DNA of 64,000 nucleotides from Myxococcales bacterium (GCA_016706225.1 JADJKB010000002.1:186001-250000), one strand, 5' to 3'; shown: positions 41,120 to 50,434, counted from the first letter of the stretch. Numbers and translations: made by a program. The notes: generated by a model not told the origin, from the sequence alone.

Positions 41120-43042
41120 TCAGCGGCGGCGGATCTCGATCGCTCGGACGAAGCTCGGCGTCGAACCGCTGGCGGAGAGCGCAATGCCCAGTCTGCCCTT
41201 GGGGCTCGGGCAGGTCCTGCTCTTGCCGTTGCGCGATAGCACGACCTGGCTCGTATGTCGGAGCAGAGTGAGCAGCTCGCCCGGTTCTGCGGGCTCGCTC
41301 GATGGCCACTCACACTCGGAACCGCCCAGGCGCGTGTCGCCGAGCACGACGACCGGCGGCGGCCCTGACGAGAGTGTGATTGCCAGCTCGACACCGGCGT
41401 AGTCGGTATCGGCAACGGAGACCAACGCTTCGGTGCCGGACAACCCCAGACCGGTCGAGCCAAACTCGATGCCCGCGCTCGACAGGTTCGACGGGAATCG
41501 ATTCGGCACCATGTGCTCTCGGCCCGTGAGCAAAAGTGGTGCTACGTCGCGAGCGTAGGGGCCGCGCACGTCGTGACGAAAACCGCTCAAGCGCACGGTG
41601 GCGCCCTTTTCGAGCCAAACGAAGGCGCCGGAGTCCACCGCAAGAGGACCTGGCAGTGCCGCGTCCGGGCCCGATGAAGGCCGGCGCACGGGCTCGTCGA
41701 ACGAAGCGGTCCAGGGGTCGAAGCGTTTCCAGACCTGTCCGCCGGTTGTCGTCGCGTACAACCACGGTTCACCGTCGTTCGCTCGGATCAGGCTGACCTT
41801 GCTCGGCGAAAACGCGAGCTTCGGCAGCGCATCCGGGGTGCCGTCGCTGCGAAACCAAGTGACACTGCTCTTCGGGACGTCGCCGAGGCAGGCCTGCACG
41901 CCCTTCGGCAAGCACACTCCCACGCCCAGCACACCGCCGCCCGGCATGGCGACGAAGGAGTGGCTGGAGGCGAGGACCAGGTTCTCCAGCAACAGCGTCA
42001 ACGCGTGAGCATCCGGCGTCAGCCACTCGAGGACACCAACCGGTGCGCCGTCCTTGGTTCCTCCTGCGACGAGCACTCGACCGTCGGTCAACCTGATGGC
42101 CTGCGGCCCGATACGCGGTCGCGAGAGAGTCGCGAGCCCGGCGATGCGCGCTGCGCGATCTTTGGGTGAGATCGCCTCGAGCGACGAGAGTGCGACAGCG
42201 CCTGGGCCCTGACCACCGACCAGCAACGTCTCGCCGTTCGTGAGCACCACGGCGGCGTGGCGCGCGCGGGGTTGTGCCAGGGGAATCAGCTTCGTGCGGT
42301 CGAAGCGCGCCGTGGAGACGCGGTACTCCGAGGCTGATGCGAGTGGCGGCGACGACGCGAGATCGCCGCCCGCGAGCGTTGGATCGACACCGCCGGCCAG
42401 CAACATGAAGTCGGTGCCGAACGCGGTGACGCTCGCGAACGCGCGCGCCGGGAGCATGCCGTCGACGACTTCCTCCGCGCTCCCGTCCGCGAGTCCGACG
42501 CGGAAGGCTCGGCTCGCGTCGGCGCTGCTCACCAGCGCGCCTGCCACGAGCAACGTGCGTGCTTGTGGGTCCAAACCGACGGCGGCGCCCTCGGCGTCGG
42601 TCGGAAAATTGGCGCCGCCTGTGGGCCAGAGCGGGGTCGTGCCTGTGGCGCGCCAGAGCAGCACGTCGATGTTACCGTTGGTGCTGGCGCTGCCGACGCC
42701 GAGGAACTCTTCGCTGCCACTCTGGCCGAGGGCGTTGACGGCACGGGTGGTCGCGGGAAACGGCAGTCCGAGGCCCCGGGCGTCCCCCGGGGCGATCTTG
42801 CTGGTGATGGCTGAACCCTCGAAGTCGCCCAGCGCCGTGAGCTCGACCGAGATGGTGCTCGGCAGTGCGTCGAGGGCAGCAGGCAAGTGGGCCTCGATGC
42901 GCAGGATCCGGTCCGGCTCGGGCTCGGGAGTACAGCCACAAAGCAGCAGAATTGCCCAGACGGCGCTAGGCTTGCCCAGACTGATGTTTCCCCAGCTCTT
43001 CGGCAAGTACGTGCTCGAGCGGGAGATCGCGGCGGGAGGCAT
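41120..43042 (-). CDS. Kelch-repeat lipoprotein
   Basis: 640 residues from ATG 43042; a TTG at 43006 gives a compact signal peptide (PKSWGNISLGKPSAVWAILL) with lipobox LLCGC and is more plausible by signal length. Beta-propeller repeats of kelch or galactose-oxidase type are seen: 'RHAAVVLTNGETLLVGGQGP', 'PQAIRLTDGRVLVAGGTKDG' and 'SFVAMPGGGVLGVGV'. Probable surface-exposed propeller of unknown ligand. With any of the possible starts its 5' end overlaps the divergent kinase gene (start 42984), so the two promoters must lie inside each other's coding sequence. Confidence 0.72.
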   Translation of the reverse strand: MPPAAISRSSTYLPKSWGNISLGKPSAVWAILLLCGCTPEPEPDRILRIEAHLPAALDALPSTISVELTALGDFEGSAITSKIAPGDARGLGLPFPATTRAVNALGQSGSEEFLGVGSASTNGNIDVLLWRATGTTPLWPTGGANFPTDAEGAAVGLDPQARTLLVAGALVSSADASRAFRVGLADGSAEEVVDGMLPARAFASVTAFGTDFMLLAGGVDPTLAGGDLASSPPLASASEYRVSTARFDRTKLIPLAQPRARHAAVVLTNGETLLVGGQGPGAVALSSLEAISPKDRAARIAGLATLSRPRIGPQAIRLTDGRVLVAGGTKDGAPVGVLEWLTPDAHALTLLLENLVLASSHSFVAMPGGGVLGVGVCLPKGVQACLGDVPKSSVTWFRSDGTPDALPKLAFSPSKVSLIRANDGEPWLYATTTGGQVWKRFDPWTASFDEPVRRPSSGPDAALPGPLAVDSGAFVWLEKGATVRLSGFRHDVRGPYARDVAPLLLTGREHMVPNRFPSNLSSAGIEFGSTGLGLSGTEALVSVADTDYAGVELAITLSSGPPPVVVLGDTRLGGSECEWPSSEPAEPGELLTLLRHTSQVVLSRNGKSRTCPSPKGRLGIALSASGSTPSFVRAIEIRRR

Positions 43043-44768
43043 GGCGCGGGTCTACCTCGCCACCTTACGCGGGGCGGTCGGCTTCGAGAAGCGTCTCGTT
43101 GTGAAGCAGATCCGTCCAGAGTTGGCGTCGGACGAGGCGTTCGTGCGGCGCTTCGTCGAGGAAGCCAAGACTGCTGTCGAGCTGGGGCACCCCAACATCG
43201 TACCGGTCTACGAGCTCGGGGTCGAACAGGGGATCTATTACATCGCGATGGAGTTCTGCGAGGGCCTGACGCTCTCGGAGGTACTCGCCGAGACCGGAGT
43301 TCTCTCGGCCGAAGAGGGTGCCTACCTGGGAATCGAGCTGTGCCGCGCCCTCGATTACGCACACCGCAAGGCGAGCATCGTTCATCGGGACATTACACCG
43401 CGCAACGTGATGCTCGATGAAGAAGGGGCGGTGCGCATCATCGACTTTGGCATCGCCGCACCGGTGACCTTGCCGGAAGAAGGCGGGGTAAAGAAGGGCG
43501 AGCTCTTCGGCTCGCCGGGCCACATGCCCCCGGAACAGATCGCGGGCGACGCGCTGACGCCGGCCACGGATGTGTTTGCGGTCGGCGTGCTGTTGATCGA
43601 AGCCTGGACCGGGAAGCCGCCGTTTCGGCGGAAAACCCCTGCAGAATGCCTGCAAGCGCTGGCAACGGCGCCGCCGCCGGTCGACGCCGAGCATGCGGAG
43701 CTGCAGCCGATTGCCGATTTGATCGCCTCGGCGGTGGCCGCGCGTCCAGTTGATCGACCTCAATCGGCAGAGCTCCTGGCGCGACCGCTGCGGGAGTTCG
43801 TGAAGACTGCGGATCTCGGTGACCTGGAGCGGCGCATTGGCGCGCGCGTCCGGAAGACGCGCCGCAAGCTGCTCGCGTCGAGCCCATGGCTGCTCGGCCA
43901 ATCGGAAGAAGGCGCGGACGAGTCGGGCCTGGCGGAGCAGAAGACGGGTCGTGTGCGCGCGCCCAGCATCGGCGACACTCAGACCTTCGCGGTGCGGAAC
44001 GACCTCGTCGAGTGGACCCGCAAACTGCCGAGTGTTGCTCCGCCGCCGGTCGACGCGGTCGTCGAGCCCGTCGTCCCGAGCGAAGTGATGTCGACCCGTC
44101 CCCTCGAAGAACCCGCGGAGGACGGCGCCGATGAGTCCTCGGCCGAGAGTGGAAGAGAAGAGCCGGCGCCCGCGACCGCAGAGGACAGCGGACGGCGCAC
44201 ACAGCCCAATCGGGCGGGTCGGCCGCTGGTCTCGCTGCTGGCGGTAGCGGTGGTGGCCGGCGCGATCTGGTGGGGCACAAAACCGCCACCTGCGGGCGGC
44301 GCGCCCGAAAATCCGAACCGTGAGCGGGTTTCTACCGGCGAGAGCCCCCGCGCCAGCACCAGCAATACCGTGCCCTCGGTGCCCTCTTCGGAGCCGAGCG
44401 CTGCGGTCCCCGCGGGCTCCGTCGAGAAGACACCCGTTCGACCGGCCCCGAGCGCGCCTGCATCTTCACCACGTCCAGCGCCGGGCTCTGCTTCCGCCCC
44501 GACGGCCGAAGTCCCTGCGGTCGAGCCCGGTGCGCGGGCGCTGCTCACGCTCACCGCATCTCCCCCGAGCTCCGTCAGTGTGTCCGGCAGGTCGTATGGA
44601 GTGACTCCGGTCAGCGGAGTGCAGCTCGCACCCGGGAGTTATTTCGTGAGCTTCGAGAACACGACCTTGGGCCTTCGCACGGGTGCGCAGGTGACGCTGG
44701 GTCCCGGGGGCAAGCGCACCGTGCACGCCGACTTCACCGACCCGTCACCGCGGGTGATCATTCGCTGA
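42984..44768 (+). CDS. Ser/Thr protein kinase with PEGA domain
   Basis: 594 residues from ATG 42984. The kinase domain (about 6-270) has Gly loop 'REIAAGGMARVYLA', Lys in 'LVVKQI', catalytic loop 'HRDITPRNVML', 'IDFGIA' and the 'PEQIAGD' APE-like motif. Thr or Ser replaces the usual Lys after HRD-x in many myxobacterial kinases, so activity is expected. A juxtamembrane acidic linker, one TM segment (PLVSLLAVAVVAGAIWWG), a Pro/Ser-rich extracytoplasmic stalk and a C-terminal PEGA domain ('SVSVSGRSYGVTPV', 'LAPGSYFVSFE') follow. It is a membrane sensor kinase facing out with the PEGA domain. Its 3' end overlaps trmL by 11 bp. Confidence 0.9.
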   Translation: MFPQLFGKYVLEREIAAGGMARVYLATLRGAVGFEKRLVVKQIRPELASDEAFVRRFVEEAKTAVELGHPNIVPVYELGVEQGIYYIAMEFCEGLTLSEVLAETGVLSAEEGAYLGIELCRALDYAHRKASIVHRDITPRNVMLDEEGAVRIIDFGIAAPVTLPEEGGVKKGELFGSPGHMPPEQIAGDALTPATDVFAVGVLLIEAWTGKPPFRRKTPAECLQALATAPPPVDAEHAELQPIADLIASAVAARPVDRPQSAELLARPLREFVKTADLGDLERRIGARVRKTRRKLLASSPWLLGQSEEGADESGLAEQKTGRVRAPSIGDTQTFAVRNDLVEWTRKLPSVAPPPVDAVVEPVVPSEVMSTRPLEEPAEDGADESSAESGREEPAPATAEDSGRRTQPNRAGRPLVSLLAVAVVAGAIWWGTKPPPAGGAPENPNRERVSTGESPRASTSNTVPSVPSSEPSAAVPAGSVEKTPVRPAPSAPASSPRPAPGSASAPTAEVPAVEPGARALLTLTASPPSSVSVSGRSYGVTPVSGVQLAPGSYFVSFENTTLGLRTGAQVTLGPGGKRTVHADFTDPSPRVIIR

Positions 44769-45294
44769 GAGCCGCGCGGGGGGTGAGCAGTCCGGTCTGT
44801 CGCAGTGCTTCGTAGACCACGATGGCGACGGCATTGCCCAGGTTGTGCGAGCGCACCGCACCGAGAGTCGGAATGCCGAGCGTCCATTCTTCTCGCTCGG
44901 CCAAGAGCTCGCTCGGGAGTCCGACGCTCTCCTTGCCGAACACGAGCGCGTCCCCCAGCTGGTACTCGACCTCGAGGTAACTCCGCCTGGCCTTGGCGCT
45001 CAGAAACCAGCTCCGGGGACGGACCGGCGCGCAAAGCGCCTGGATGGTCTGCTCCGCGCCGATCAAATTTTCGTGCTGCCGGAGCTCGACCAGGTGCCAG
45101 TAGTCGAGGCCCGCGCGGCGCACCGCGTGCTCGTCAATCCTGAATCCCAGCCTCCCGACGAGGTGGAGTGGGCAGCTCGTGGCGGCGCAGATCCGCGCCA
45201 CGTTTCCCGTGTTCGGCGGGATTTCTGGCTCGACCAGCACGATGTGGAAGGGGCGCTCGGCCTCCTGCCCCCTGAGCCGCCAAGCGCCCGACAT
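44758..45294 (-). CDS. trmL: tRNA (cytidine/uridine-2'-O-)-methyltransferase TrmL
   Basis: 178 residues, normal for the minimalist SPOUT enzymes that methylate the ribose of wobble base 34 in tRNA-Leu isoacceptors. Three SPOUT knot motifs are clear: 'EIPPNTGNVARICAAT', 'LVFGKESVGLP' and 'IPTLGAVRSHNLGNAVAIVV'. 'YQLGDALVFG' lies before motif 2. Intact. Cytosolic. Convergent with the kinase and divergent from the outer-membrane protein gene. Confidence 0.92.
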   Translation of the reverse strand: MSGAWRLRGQEAERPFHIVLVEPEIPPNTGNVARICAATSCPLHLVGRLGFRIDEHAVRRAGLDYWHLVELRQHENLIGAEQTIQALCAPVRPRSWFLSAKARRSYLEVEYQLGDALVFGKESVGLPSELLAEREEWTLGIPTLGAVRSHNLGNAVAIVVYEALRQTGLLTPRAALSE

Positions 45295-45421
45295 GGGCTC
45301 AGCTTAAGCCCCGCGCCGGAGGGGCGGACAGCCCCCAAGAAGCGGCCCAATGGCCGGGCAAGGGTCCCCGAGCTTGACGATGATCCCAGCCGGCAAGTAG
45401 CCTCGCCCGGCGGAGATTGCG

Positions 45422-46540
45422 GTGGGAATGAAGGCTCGCTACGCAGCGCTAGTTACTGGGATTTTCGTGACGACCGCTGCCTCTTTGGCGGCGGCCGAGC
45501 CCATGGATCCAGCGCTCGAGCGCCTGGTGACGGACTCGCGTTGTCGGACCAATGGCGGTGAGTACGTGGACGACCCCACGACGCTCGCGCAACTCCAGGC
45601 GGACACGGGACGGGCCTGGTGCAGTCCGGACCACAAGGCGTTCAAGCGCCTGATCAATCAGTTCGGCTTCGCCTTTGCCCCGACCGCCATGCACTCGGCG
45701 CGCACGACCGGCTTCGGCGGCTTCCACCTGTCGATGGAAGCCGACTACACGAAGATCGATTCCGGCGCCGACTACTGGAAGCGCGGCACCCGCGGCAAGA
45801 TCGACCCCAACAGCAACAAGGCGTCGATCCAGAACTCGAGTCCGTCGGACGTTCTCTCGCTGTACTCGGTGAAGATTCGCAAGAGCTTTGGCTTCGGCCT
45901 GGAGCTCACCGGTCAAGTGGGCTTCATGCCCAACACCAGCATCATCTCCGGTGGCGCGGACGTGCGCATCTCGCTGCTCGAGGGTTTCCGCAGCGGCGTC
46001 CCGGGGATCCTGCCGGACATCGCCGTCGGCGGCGGCGTGCGGACGATCACGGGCACGCCGCAGTTTCAGATGACGGTGGCCGGGCTCGACGTCCAGATCT
46101 CGAAGCCGCTGCCGATCGCCGACTCGTCGGTGATCACGCCGTACGTCGGGTATCAGTACGTGTGGATCTTCGGCGATTCCGGGCTGGTGGACCTGACTCC
46201 TGCGACCGACGCAGTGGGCTATTGCAACTACGCGGGCGCGAACCTGCCGGGTAACCCGGACGCCAGCAAACCGGCTGGGCAGTACGACGGGCAGCCGGTC
46301 TGTGTTGGCGGCTCGCCGCTCGACTTCAACAACAACGCCGTCTTCAAGAAGACGCGCCTCGAGCGCCAGCGCCTGATCTTCGGCCTGAACTACCGCTACG
46401 AGATGGTCATGGTCGGCGGGCAGTTCATCACGGACATCGTCGATCCCGCGGACGCGCAGAACTCGGACGCCGACAAGAAAGACCTCGACGGTACTCCCCG
46501 CCAGTGGACGGTTTCGCTCGAGCTTGGCGCGATGTTCTGA
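45422..46540 (+). CDS. Outer-membrane beta-barrel protein
   Basis: 372 residues from GTG 45422 (GGAG six bases upstream); ATG 45428 is the alternative. Signal peptide to about residue 25 (ALVTGIFVTTAASLAAA). Strand pattern with aromatic girdles ('TTGFGGFHLSMEADYTKID', 'YVGYQYVWIFGDSG', 'LIFGLNYRYEMVMVGGQF') ends in 'VSLELGAMF', terminal Phe. Four Cys in two widely spaced pairs. No family recognised; likely an abundant outer-membrane protein. It lies 4 bp from the convergent membrane-protein gene. Confidence 0.75.
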   Translation: MGMKARYAALVTGIFVTTAASLAAAEPMDPALERLVTDSRCRTNGGEYVDDPTTLAQLQADTGRAWCSPDHKAFKRLINQFGFAFAPTAMHSARTTGFGGFHLSMEADYTKIDSGADYWKRGTRGKIDPNSNKASIQNSSPSDVLSLYSVKIRKSFGFGLELTGQVGFMPNTSIISGGADVRISLLEGFRSGVPGILPDIAVGGGVRTITGTPQFQMTVAGLDVQISKPLPIADSSVITPYVGYQYVWIFGDSGLVDLTPATDAVGYCNYAGANLPGNPDASKPAGQYDGQPVCVGGSPLDFNNNAVFKKTRLERQRLIFGLNYRYEMVMVGGQFITDIVDPADAQNSDADKKDLDGTPRQWTVSLELGAMF

Positions 46541-46544
46541 GGTC

Positions 46545-47402
46545 TCAGGCGAGCGCCGCGAAGGCCATTGCCGCCGCGAACACCGCGCCCGCCACCACCG
46601 CCAACAGGCCTGCGATCCACATCGAGCTGCGGGACGCCTTGCGGAAGGCGTCCCCGTCGAGCTGGTAGACGCCGCGTAGAAACGCACGCGTCGCGCTGCG
46701 GGGCACCGTCAGCGACATCGGTGCAGCGCGGCGCGCGGCGCCGAACCCGTCGGTGATCGCCAACATCCCGATCCCGGCGGGCAGCGTGATTAAATCCCAA
46801 CCGCATGAGTACAGCCCGAAGCGCAGGCCGCGGGAGGTTCGAGCGCGTGCGCCGACACGCCGGGCTCCGAGGTCGAGGCTCAGCCCGTGGAGGGTGTGGA
46901 GCACGACCATGAACAAGGCGAGGGCCGGCATGCCCAGCCCCAGGACCTTGATGAGCCAGGCGCGCAGATAGGCGTCTCGCCCCACTGCCTCCAGCAACCA
47001 GGGTGCAAACGCCAGGACAACGGGCAAGGCAACGACGCCCATTCCAAGCACGGCCAGGCCTTCGGCCAGTACCGCGAAGCGCAGCGGTCCGGCTAGCTCG
47101 CCATCCGGGAGCGCGGCGAAGAAAGAATCGGAGCTGAGGGTGGTGAGCTTGGCGGTGCTCCACAGGCGACCCATGGAACCACCTGGGCGCTCCCAGGGCA
47201 CGATGGCGATGATGCCGGAGGTCTGTGTGGTCTCGTCGTCGTTGCCGCAGCCCATGCAGCCAGGATCGCCGCACAACGCACAGACGACGGCAGCCGGGAC
47301 ATCGACGAGCTCGAGCGCAGAATCACTCTCGGCGGAGAGATCCGCCTTCGACTCGTCCGCCGCTAGCCCCCCTCGGGAGCCGTTCTGTCCCGCTCGCCGC
47401 AC
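46545..47402 (-). CDS. Polytopic membrane protein (YIP1-like) with Cys knuckle
   Basis: 285 residues from GTG 47402. A soluble N-terminal 65 residues includes 'CALCGDPGCMGCG', a small zinc-binding type cluster. Four or five membrane segments follow ('LAVLGMGVVALPVVLAFAP', 'VLGLGMPALALFMVVLHTL', 'DLITLPAGIGMLAI', 'MWIAGLLAVVAGAVFAAAM'), resembling the YIP1 domain. It is downstream of another zinc-ribbon membrane protein gene on the same strand (44 bp), so the pair is probably one unit. Function unknown. Confidence 0.72.
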   Translation of the reverse strand: MRRAGQNGSRGGLAADESKADLSAESDSALELVDVPAAVVCALCGDPGCMGCGNDDETTQTSGIIAIVPWERPGGSMGRLWSTAKLTTLSSDSFFAALPDGELAGPLRFAVLAEGLAVLGMGVVALPVVLAFAPWLLEAVGRDAYLRAWLIKVLGLGMPALALFMVVLHTLHGLSLDLGARRVGARARTSRGLRFGLYSCGWDLITLPAGIGMLAITDGFGAARRAAPMSLTVPRSATRAFLRGVYQLDGDAFRKASRSSMWIAGLLAVVAGAVFAAAMAFAALA

Positions 47403-47446
47403 GTCCGAGCGCTAGCACGAGTTGGTGCTTTCCGCGAGGGGCGCCC

Positions 47447-48115
47447 TCAGTGGAGCGTCTCGCCGTCACTCGACTCGCGCTGTCGGCGACCGCGGTCGTC
47501 ACGCCACGGGACCGCGGGCAAGTCATCGATCCTACCGCCGAATCGGGCGGCGACGATCGCTCCGACCAGCGAAACCAGACCGCTCAGGTAGATGCCCCAG
47601 CTCCAGCTGAGCTCGACCGGGCGCAAGTGGCTGCTCTGCGGCGGCAGAGACAACATCATGCCGACCTCGACCGCTGTGAGCGCAGCAAACGCCATCGTCA
47701 CCATGCGTACGCCGCGCATCTTGGCGATCGTGCGTCGGGTCCAGACCAGCGGAAGCATGATGAACCAGCCCACCGCGCCGCCCCAGAGCCAGCCTGCGCG
47801 GCCTCGAGCAAGGTCGAAGCCACTCAGGGTCACCAAGTTGGGCGCCGTGACTGCGACCCAGGGAGACAGAAACGCAATGAGGCCGAGGACTGCGAGTGCG
47901 AGCAGTGCCCCCCTGCCTCGCCCAAAATAATTCCACGGCAGCTCCCGATGCTCAGGGGGGGTGACCTGCCCTTCCTCGATCTCGTCGCCCAGAGCGTCGA
48001 GGCTCGGGGGTAGCTTGGACAAGGATTGCAGGGAAACTCCGCACTCTGGGCAGGCTTTCGCCTCCCCAGAGGGGAAGAGCTCGCGGCAGAACGGACAGGC
48101 CAGAAGTCGGGCCAC
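47447..48115 (-). CDS. Zinc-ribbon membrane protein
   Basis: 222 residues from GTG 48115, chosen because it starts right before the ribbon; the frame is open back to 48202. The zinc ribbon is 'ACPFCRELF' and 'KACPECGVSL' (C-x2-C ... C-x2-C). A short acidic linker and four membrane segments follow (about residues 68-190; 'ALLALAVLGLIAFLSPWVAV', 'LWGGAVGWFIMLPLVW'). The basic C-terminus faces the cytosol. Partner of the following Cys-knuckle membrane protein. Divergent from rnc. Function not recognised. Confidence 0.72.
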   Translation of the reverse strand: MARLLACPFCRELFPSGEAKACPECGVSLQSLSKLPPSLDALGDEIEEGQVTPPEHRELPWNYFGRGRGALLALAVLGLIAFLSPWVAVTAPNLVTLSGFDLARGRAGWLWGGAVGWFIMLPLVWTRRTIAKMRGVRMVTMAFAALTAVEVGMMLSLPPQSSHLRPVELSWSWGIYLSGLVSLVGAIVAARFGGRIDDLPAVPWRDDRGRRQRESSDGETLH

Positions 48116-48243
48116 GGCAACAGCATATCCCACGATGATTCGCGCCTCCGAAGCACCGACAAGGAGCGGGTCGTTTGGTTCCCTGACGCTCTTGGGTGAC
48201 ATCCGCCCTGATTTGGCTACACCTTGGGCCCCGCGGGTCGACG

Positions 48244-48978
48244 ATGCTCACGCAGATTGCACGACAATTCGGGCTCACGGAGCTCGCCCCTCACCTCAAG
48301 GTTGCGCTCACTCACCCGAGCTTTGCCAACGAACAACGCGGGGAGCCCGACAATCAGCGGCTCGAGTTCCTCGGTGATGCGGTGCTCGGTCTGTGCGCGA
48401 GTGAGCTCCTGTATCAGCGCTTCCCAACCGCCGACGAAGGCTCGCTGACGCGTCTGCGCGCGCGACTCGTCAACGCCGATGCCCTCGCTGCTTGGGCGCG
48501 AGGCAACTCCATCGCCGACGCGCTCTTGCTGGGCAAGGGTGCGGAGTCCAGCGGGCTGCGCGCCAGCACCAACGTGCTCGCAGACGCGGTCGAGGCGCTG
48601 GTCGCCGCCGCCTACCTCGACTCGGGGCTCGATGCGGCGCGGGTTGCATGCGCAAACATCCTGGAGCCGCAGCTCGAGAACCTGGATGCCGACAGCACTC
48701 GCGATCCGAAGAGTGAGCTGCAAGAGCTGGTTCAAGCCCAGCGCGGGGACACACCGCGCTACGAGGTAATCGACAGCGGCGGCCCCGCGCATGACCGCTG
48801 GTTCGAGGTCTCGGTGCGCGTGGCGAACAAGGAGCTCGGGCGAGGTCGCGGAAAATCAAAACGCTCCGCCGAGTTCGCTGCCGCGCAGGCTGCCCTCGCG
48901 AAACCCGCCGGAGCCGCCGAAGCCGCCGAAGCCCCGAAACCCGTCGAGCCCAGCAATTCCAGAGGAGACGAGCCTTGA
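48244..48978 (+). CDS. rnc: Ribonuclease III
   Basis: 244 residues. Double-strand-specific endonuclease for rRNA and mRNA processing. The catalytic domain has the signature 'QRLEFLGDAVLGL' and the second metal motif 'DAVEALVAAAYLDSG'. The dsRNA-binding domain (about 150-220) has 'DPKSELQELVQA', 'YEV', 'RWFEVSVRV' and 'GRGKSKRSAEFAAAQAAL'. It ends in a repetitive Ala/Glu/Pro tail (AAEAAEAPKP). Its stop overlaps the next gene by 4 bp. The usual partner era is not adjacent. Confidence 0.94.
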   Translation: MLTQIARQFGLTELAPHLKVALTHPSFANEQRGEPDNQRLEFLGDAVLGLCASELLYQRFPTADEGSLTRLRARLVNADALAAWARGNSIADALLLGKGAESSGLRASTNVLADAVEALVAAAYLDSGLDAARVACANILEPQLENLDADSTRDPKSELQELVQAQRGDTPRYEVIDSGGPAHDRWFEVSVRVANKELGRGRGKSKRSAEFAAAQAALAKPAGAAEAAEAPKPVEPSNSRGDEP

Positions 48979-49394
48979 AACACTCCCCGAGTCGACGTGG
49001 CGTCTTGATGCTGCTGTGTGGCCTGGCCGTGCTCGCAGCGGCCCAGCCCGCCTTTGCAGGGAGCTACCTGGATCGCCTCGCACTGTTGATCGAGCAAGCA
49101 GCGCACGACTCGGACTACTTGCGCGGGCGCCTCTCCGACAAGGAGCTGGCGCGTGTCATCCACACGGTCGCCGAAGCGCGGGTCAAGGCGGCCAGCAGCA
49201 TGATCGTGCCCAAGGAGGCCGCACTCGCACACCCGCATCTGTTGTTGGTGCTCGAGAACCACGAGCGCGCCGCAGAGGCCGCCCAGGACGGCAACGCCCA
49301 GCGTTTCCTGGTGTATCAGCAGCGGGCTCGCGACGAAGAGCGTGTGTTGCGCGGAGTCTTGAAGCAGCTCGGGTTTCCGCTGCGAGAGAAGTAA
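48975..49394 (+). CDS. Small exported helical protein
   Basis: 139 residues; ATG overlaps the rnc stop (ATGA). Signal peptide to about residue 29 (GVLMLLCGLAVLAAAQPAFA). The mature part is alpha-helical and charged ('YLDRLALLIEQAAHDSDYLR', 'LLLVLENHERAAEAAQDG'). No Cys, no known motif. Translational coupling to rnc is unexpected for a periplasmic protein and probably reflects compact gene order. One base separates its stop from the convergent PpiC gene. Confidence 0.7.
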   Translation: MKHSPSRRGVLMLLCGLAVLAAAQPAFAGSYLDRLALLIEQAAHDSDYLRGRLSDKELARVIHTVAEARVKAASSMIVPKEAALAHPHLLLVLENHERAAEAAQDGNAQRFLVYQQRARDEERVLRGVLKQLGFPLREK

Positions 49395-49395
49395 G

Positions 49396-50388
49396 TCAGC
49401 GCAGCCCGCGTTCGTCACGATGCGGTGCGCCGGGCATACGCGCGCGATGTCGCGGGACTACGCCGGGTTTCTGCCGCGCGCCGACATCGCCCGACGGGTC
49501 GACCACGACGTAGCTCAGCAGCTCCGCGTTCACGTTCTTGACCTGCTCCGCCTGCAGCTTCTTCGCCAGGTCGGCGACCTCGGTCGACACCTTTTGCCGC
49601 GCGAGGATCTGGCGGATAGACGGCGCTTCCTGGGCCAGCGTTCGGTTGACGGCCTCGAGGCTGCCGCGCCGCCACAGCACGGCCCAGTTGTCCCCCTCTT
49701 TGACCGGCTCGCCAACGAGTTCGCCGTCCTTGGCCTTCTCCGCTGCTGCGAACAGCGCCGGATCGACCCGCAGTTGCGGCATCTCAGTCTGGCCGTCGGG
49801 CATGACGAAGCCGAGGTCTCCATCGCGCATGTTGGTCGACTTGTCGACCGACGCCTCTCGCGCGTGTTTGCTCCAGCTGGTCGTCGAGTCGACGTGGTTG
49901 GCGTTGACGTCGCTGATGATCTTCTTGGCTTGGGCTTCGTCGCGCACCAAGATGCGCCAGAGCTTCATACGCCTGGGTGTGTTGAAGCGGTGACGATTCT
50001 CGTCGTAGTAGGCCTTGATCTCGTCCGAGCTGACGCTGTTCGAGGCGTTCTTGATTTCGCCCTCGATGGCCTGCCTGAGCGCGTCGCGGATCCGGTCGCG
50101 GGTCGCGGGCACCTGGTCCAGCTTGCGGCGTTTTGCCTCCTCGACGTAGAGCAACTCGGGGACGAGCACCTTCTCGATGAACGCTTTCCGGATTTCGTTC
50201 GGCTTCTTCCCGAAGTTGGCGAGCTGGAAATACGGCACGCTGGCGAGGCGCCGGTCGATGTCCGCCACCGTCATGGTGGACTCTCCGACCGTGAGCACCA
50301 CCTCGGACCCCGCCTCAGGAGCCGAGGCTGGCTGGGCGAACGCCGTGCTGGCGGCGAGAGCAATACCCAGGGCGACGAGGCGGCGCAT
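49396..50388 (-). CDS. Periplasmic peptidyl-prolyl isomerase, SurA/PpiC-like
   Basis: 330 residues. Signal peptide to residue 18 (LVALGIALAASTAFA). SurA-type N-terminal helices follow ('FQLANFGKKPNEIRKAFIEK', 'LVPELLYVEEAKRRKLDQVP'), then a parvulin domain (about 140-250; 'RRMKLWRILVRDEAQAKKII', 'DLGFVMPDG', 'LVGEPVKEGDNWAVLW') and a helical end. A chaperone for outer-membrane proteins, several of which are encoded in this window. The C-terminal 30 residues (basic, Pro-rich) look poorly ordered. Confidence 0.85.
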   Translation of the reverse strand: MRRLVALGIALAASTAFAQPASAPEAGSEVVLTVGESTMTVADIDRRLASVPYFQLANFGKKPNEIRKAFIEKVLVPELLYVEEAKRRKLDQVPATRDRIRDALRQAIEGEIKNASNSVSSDEIKAYYDENRHRFNTPRRMKLWRILVRDEAQAKKIISDVNANHVDSTTSWSKHAREASVDKSTNMRDGDLGFVMPDGQTEMPQLRVDPALFAAAEKAKDGELVGEPVKEGDNWAVLWRRGSLEAVNRTLAQEAPSIRQILARQKVSTEVADLAKKLQAEQVKNVNAELLSYVVVDPSGDVGARQKPGVVPRHRARMPGAPHRDERGLR

Positions 50389-50434
50389 GCACCGGCTTTT
50401 CTAAGGGAGCGCCCGGGCGCGGGCAAGCTCGCGC

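Noticed and set aside
43380..43410. Kinase taken as inactive because Thr replaces Lys in HRD-I-T-P-R-N
   Set aside because: HRDxSP/TP variants are common in myxobacterial Ser/Thr kinases, and the VAIK-type Lys, HRD Asp and DFG are all intact.
45374..45402. TTGACG as promoter of the outer-membrane protein gene at 45422
   Set aside because: The hexamer 17 bp downstream (GTAGCC) has no resemblance to a -10 box.
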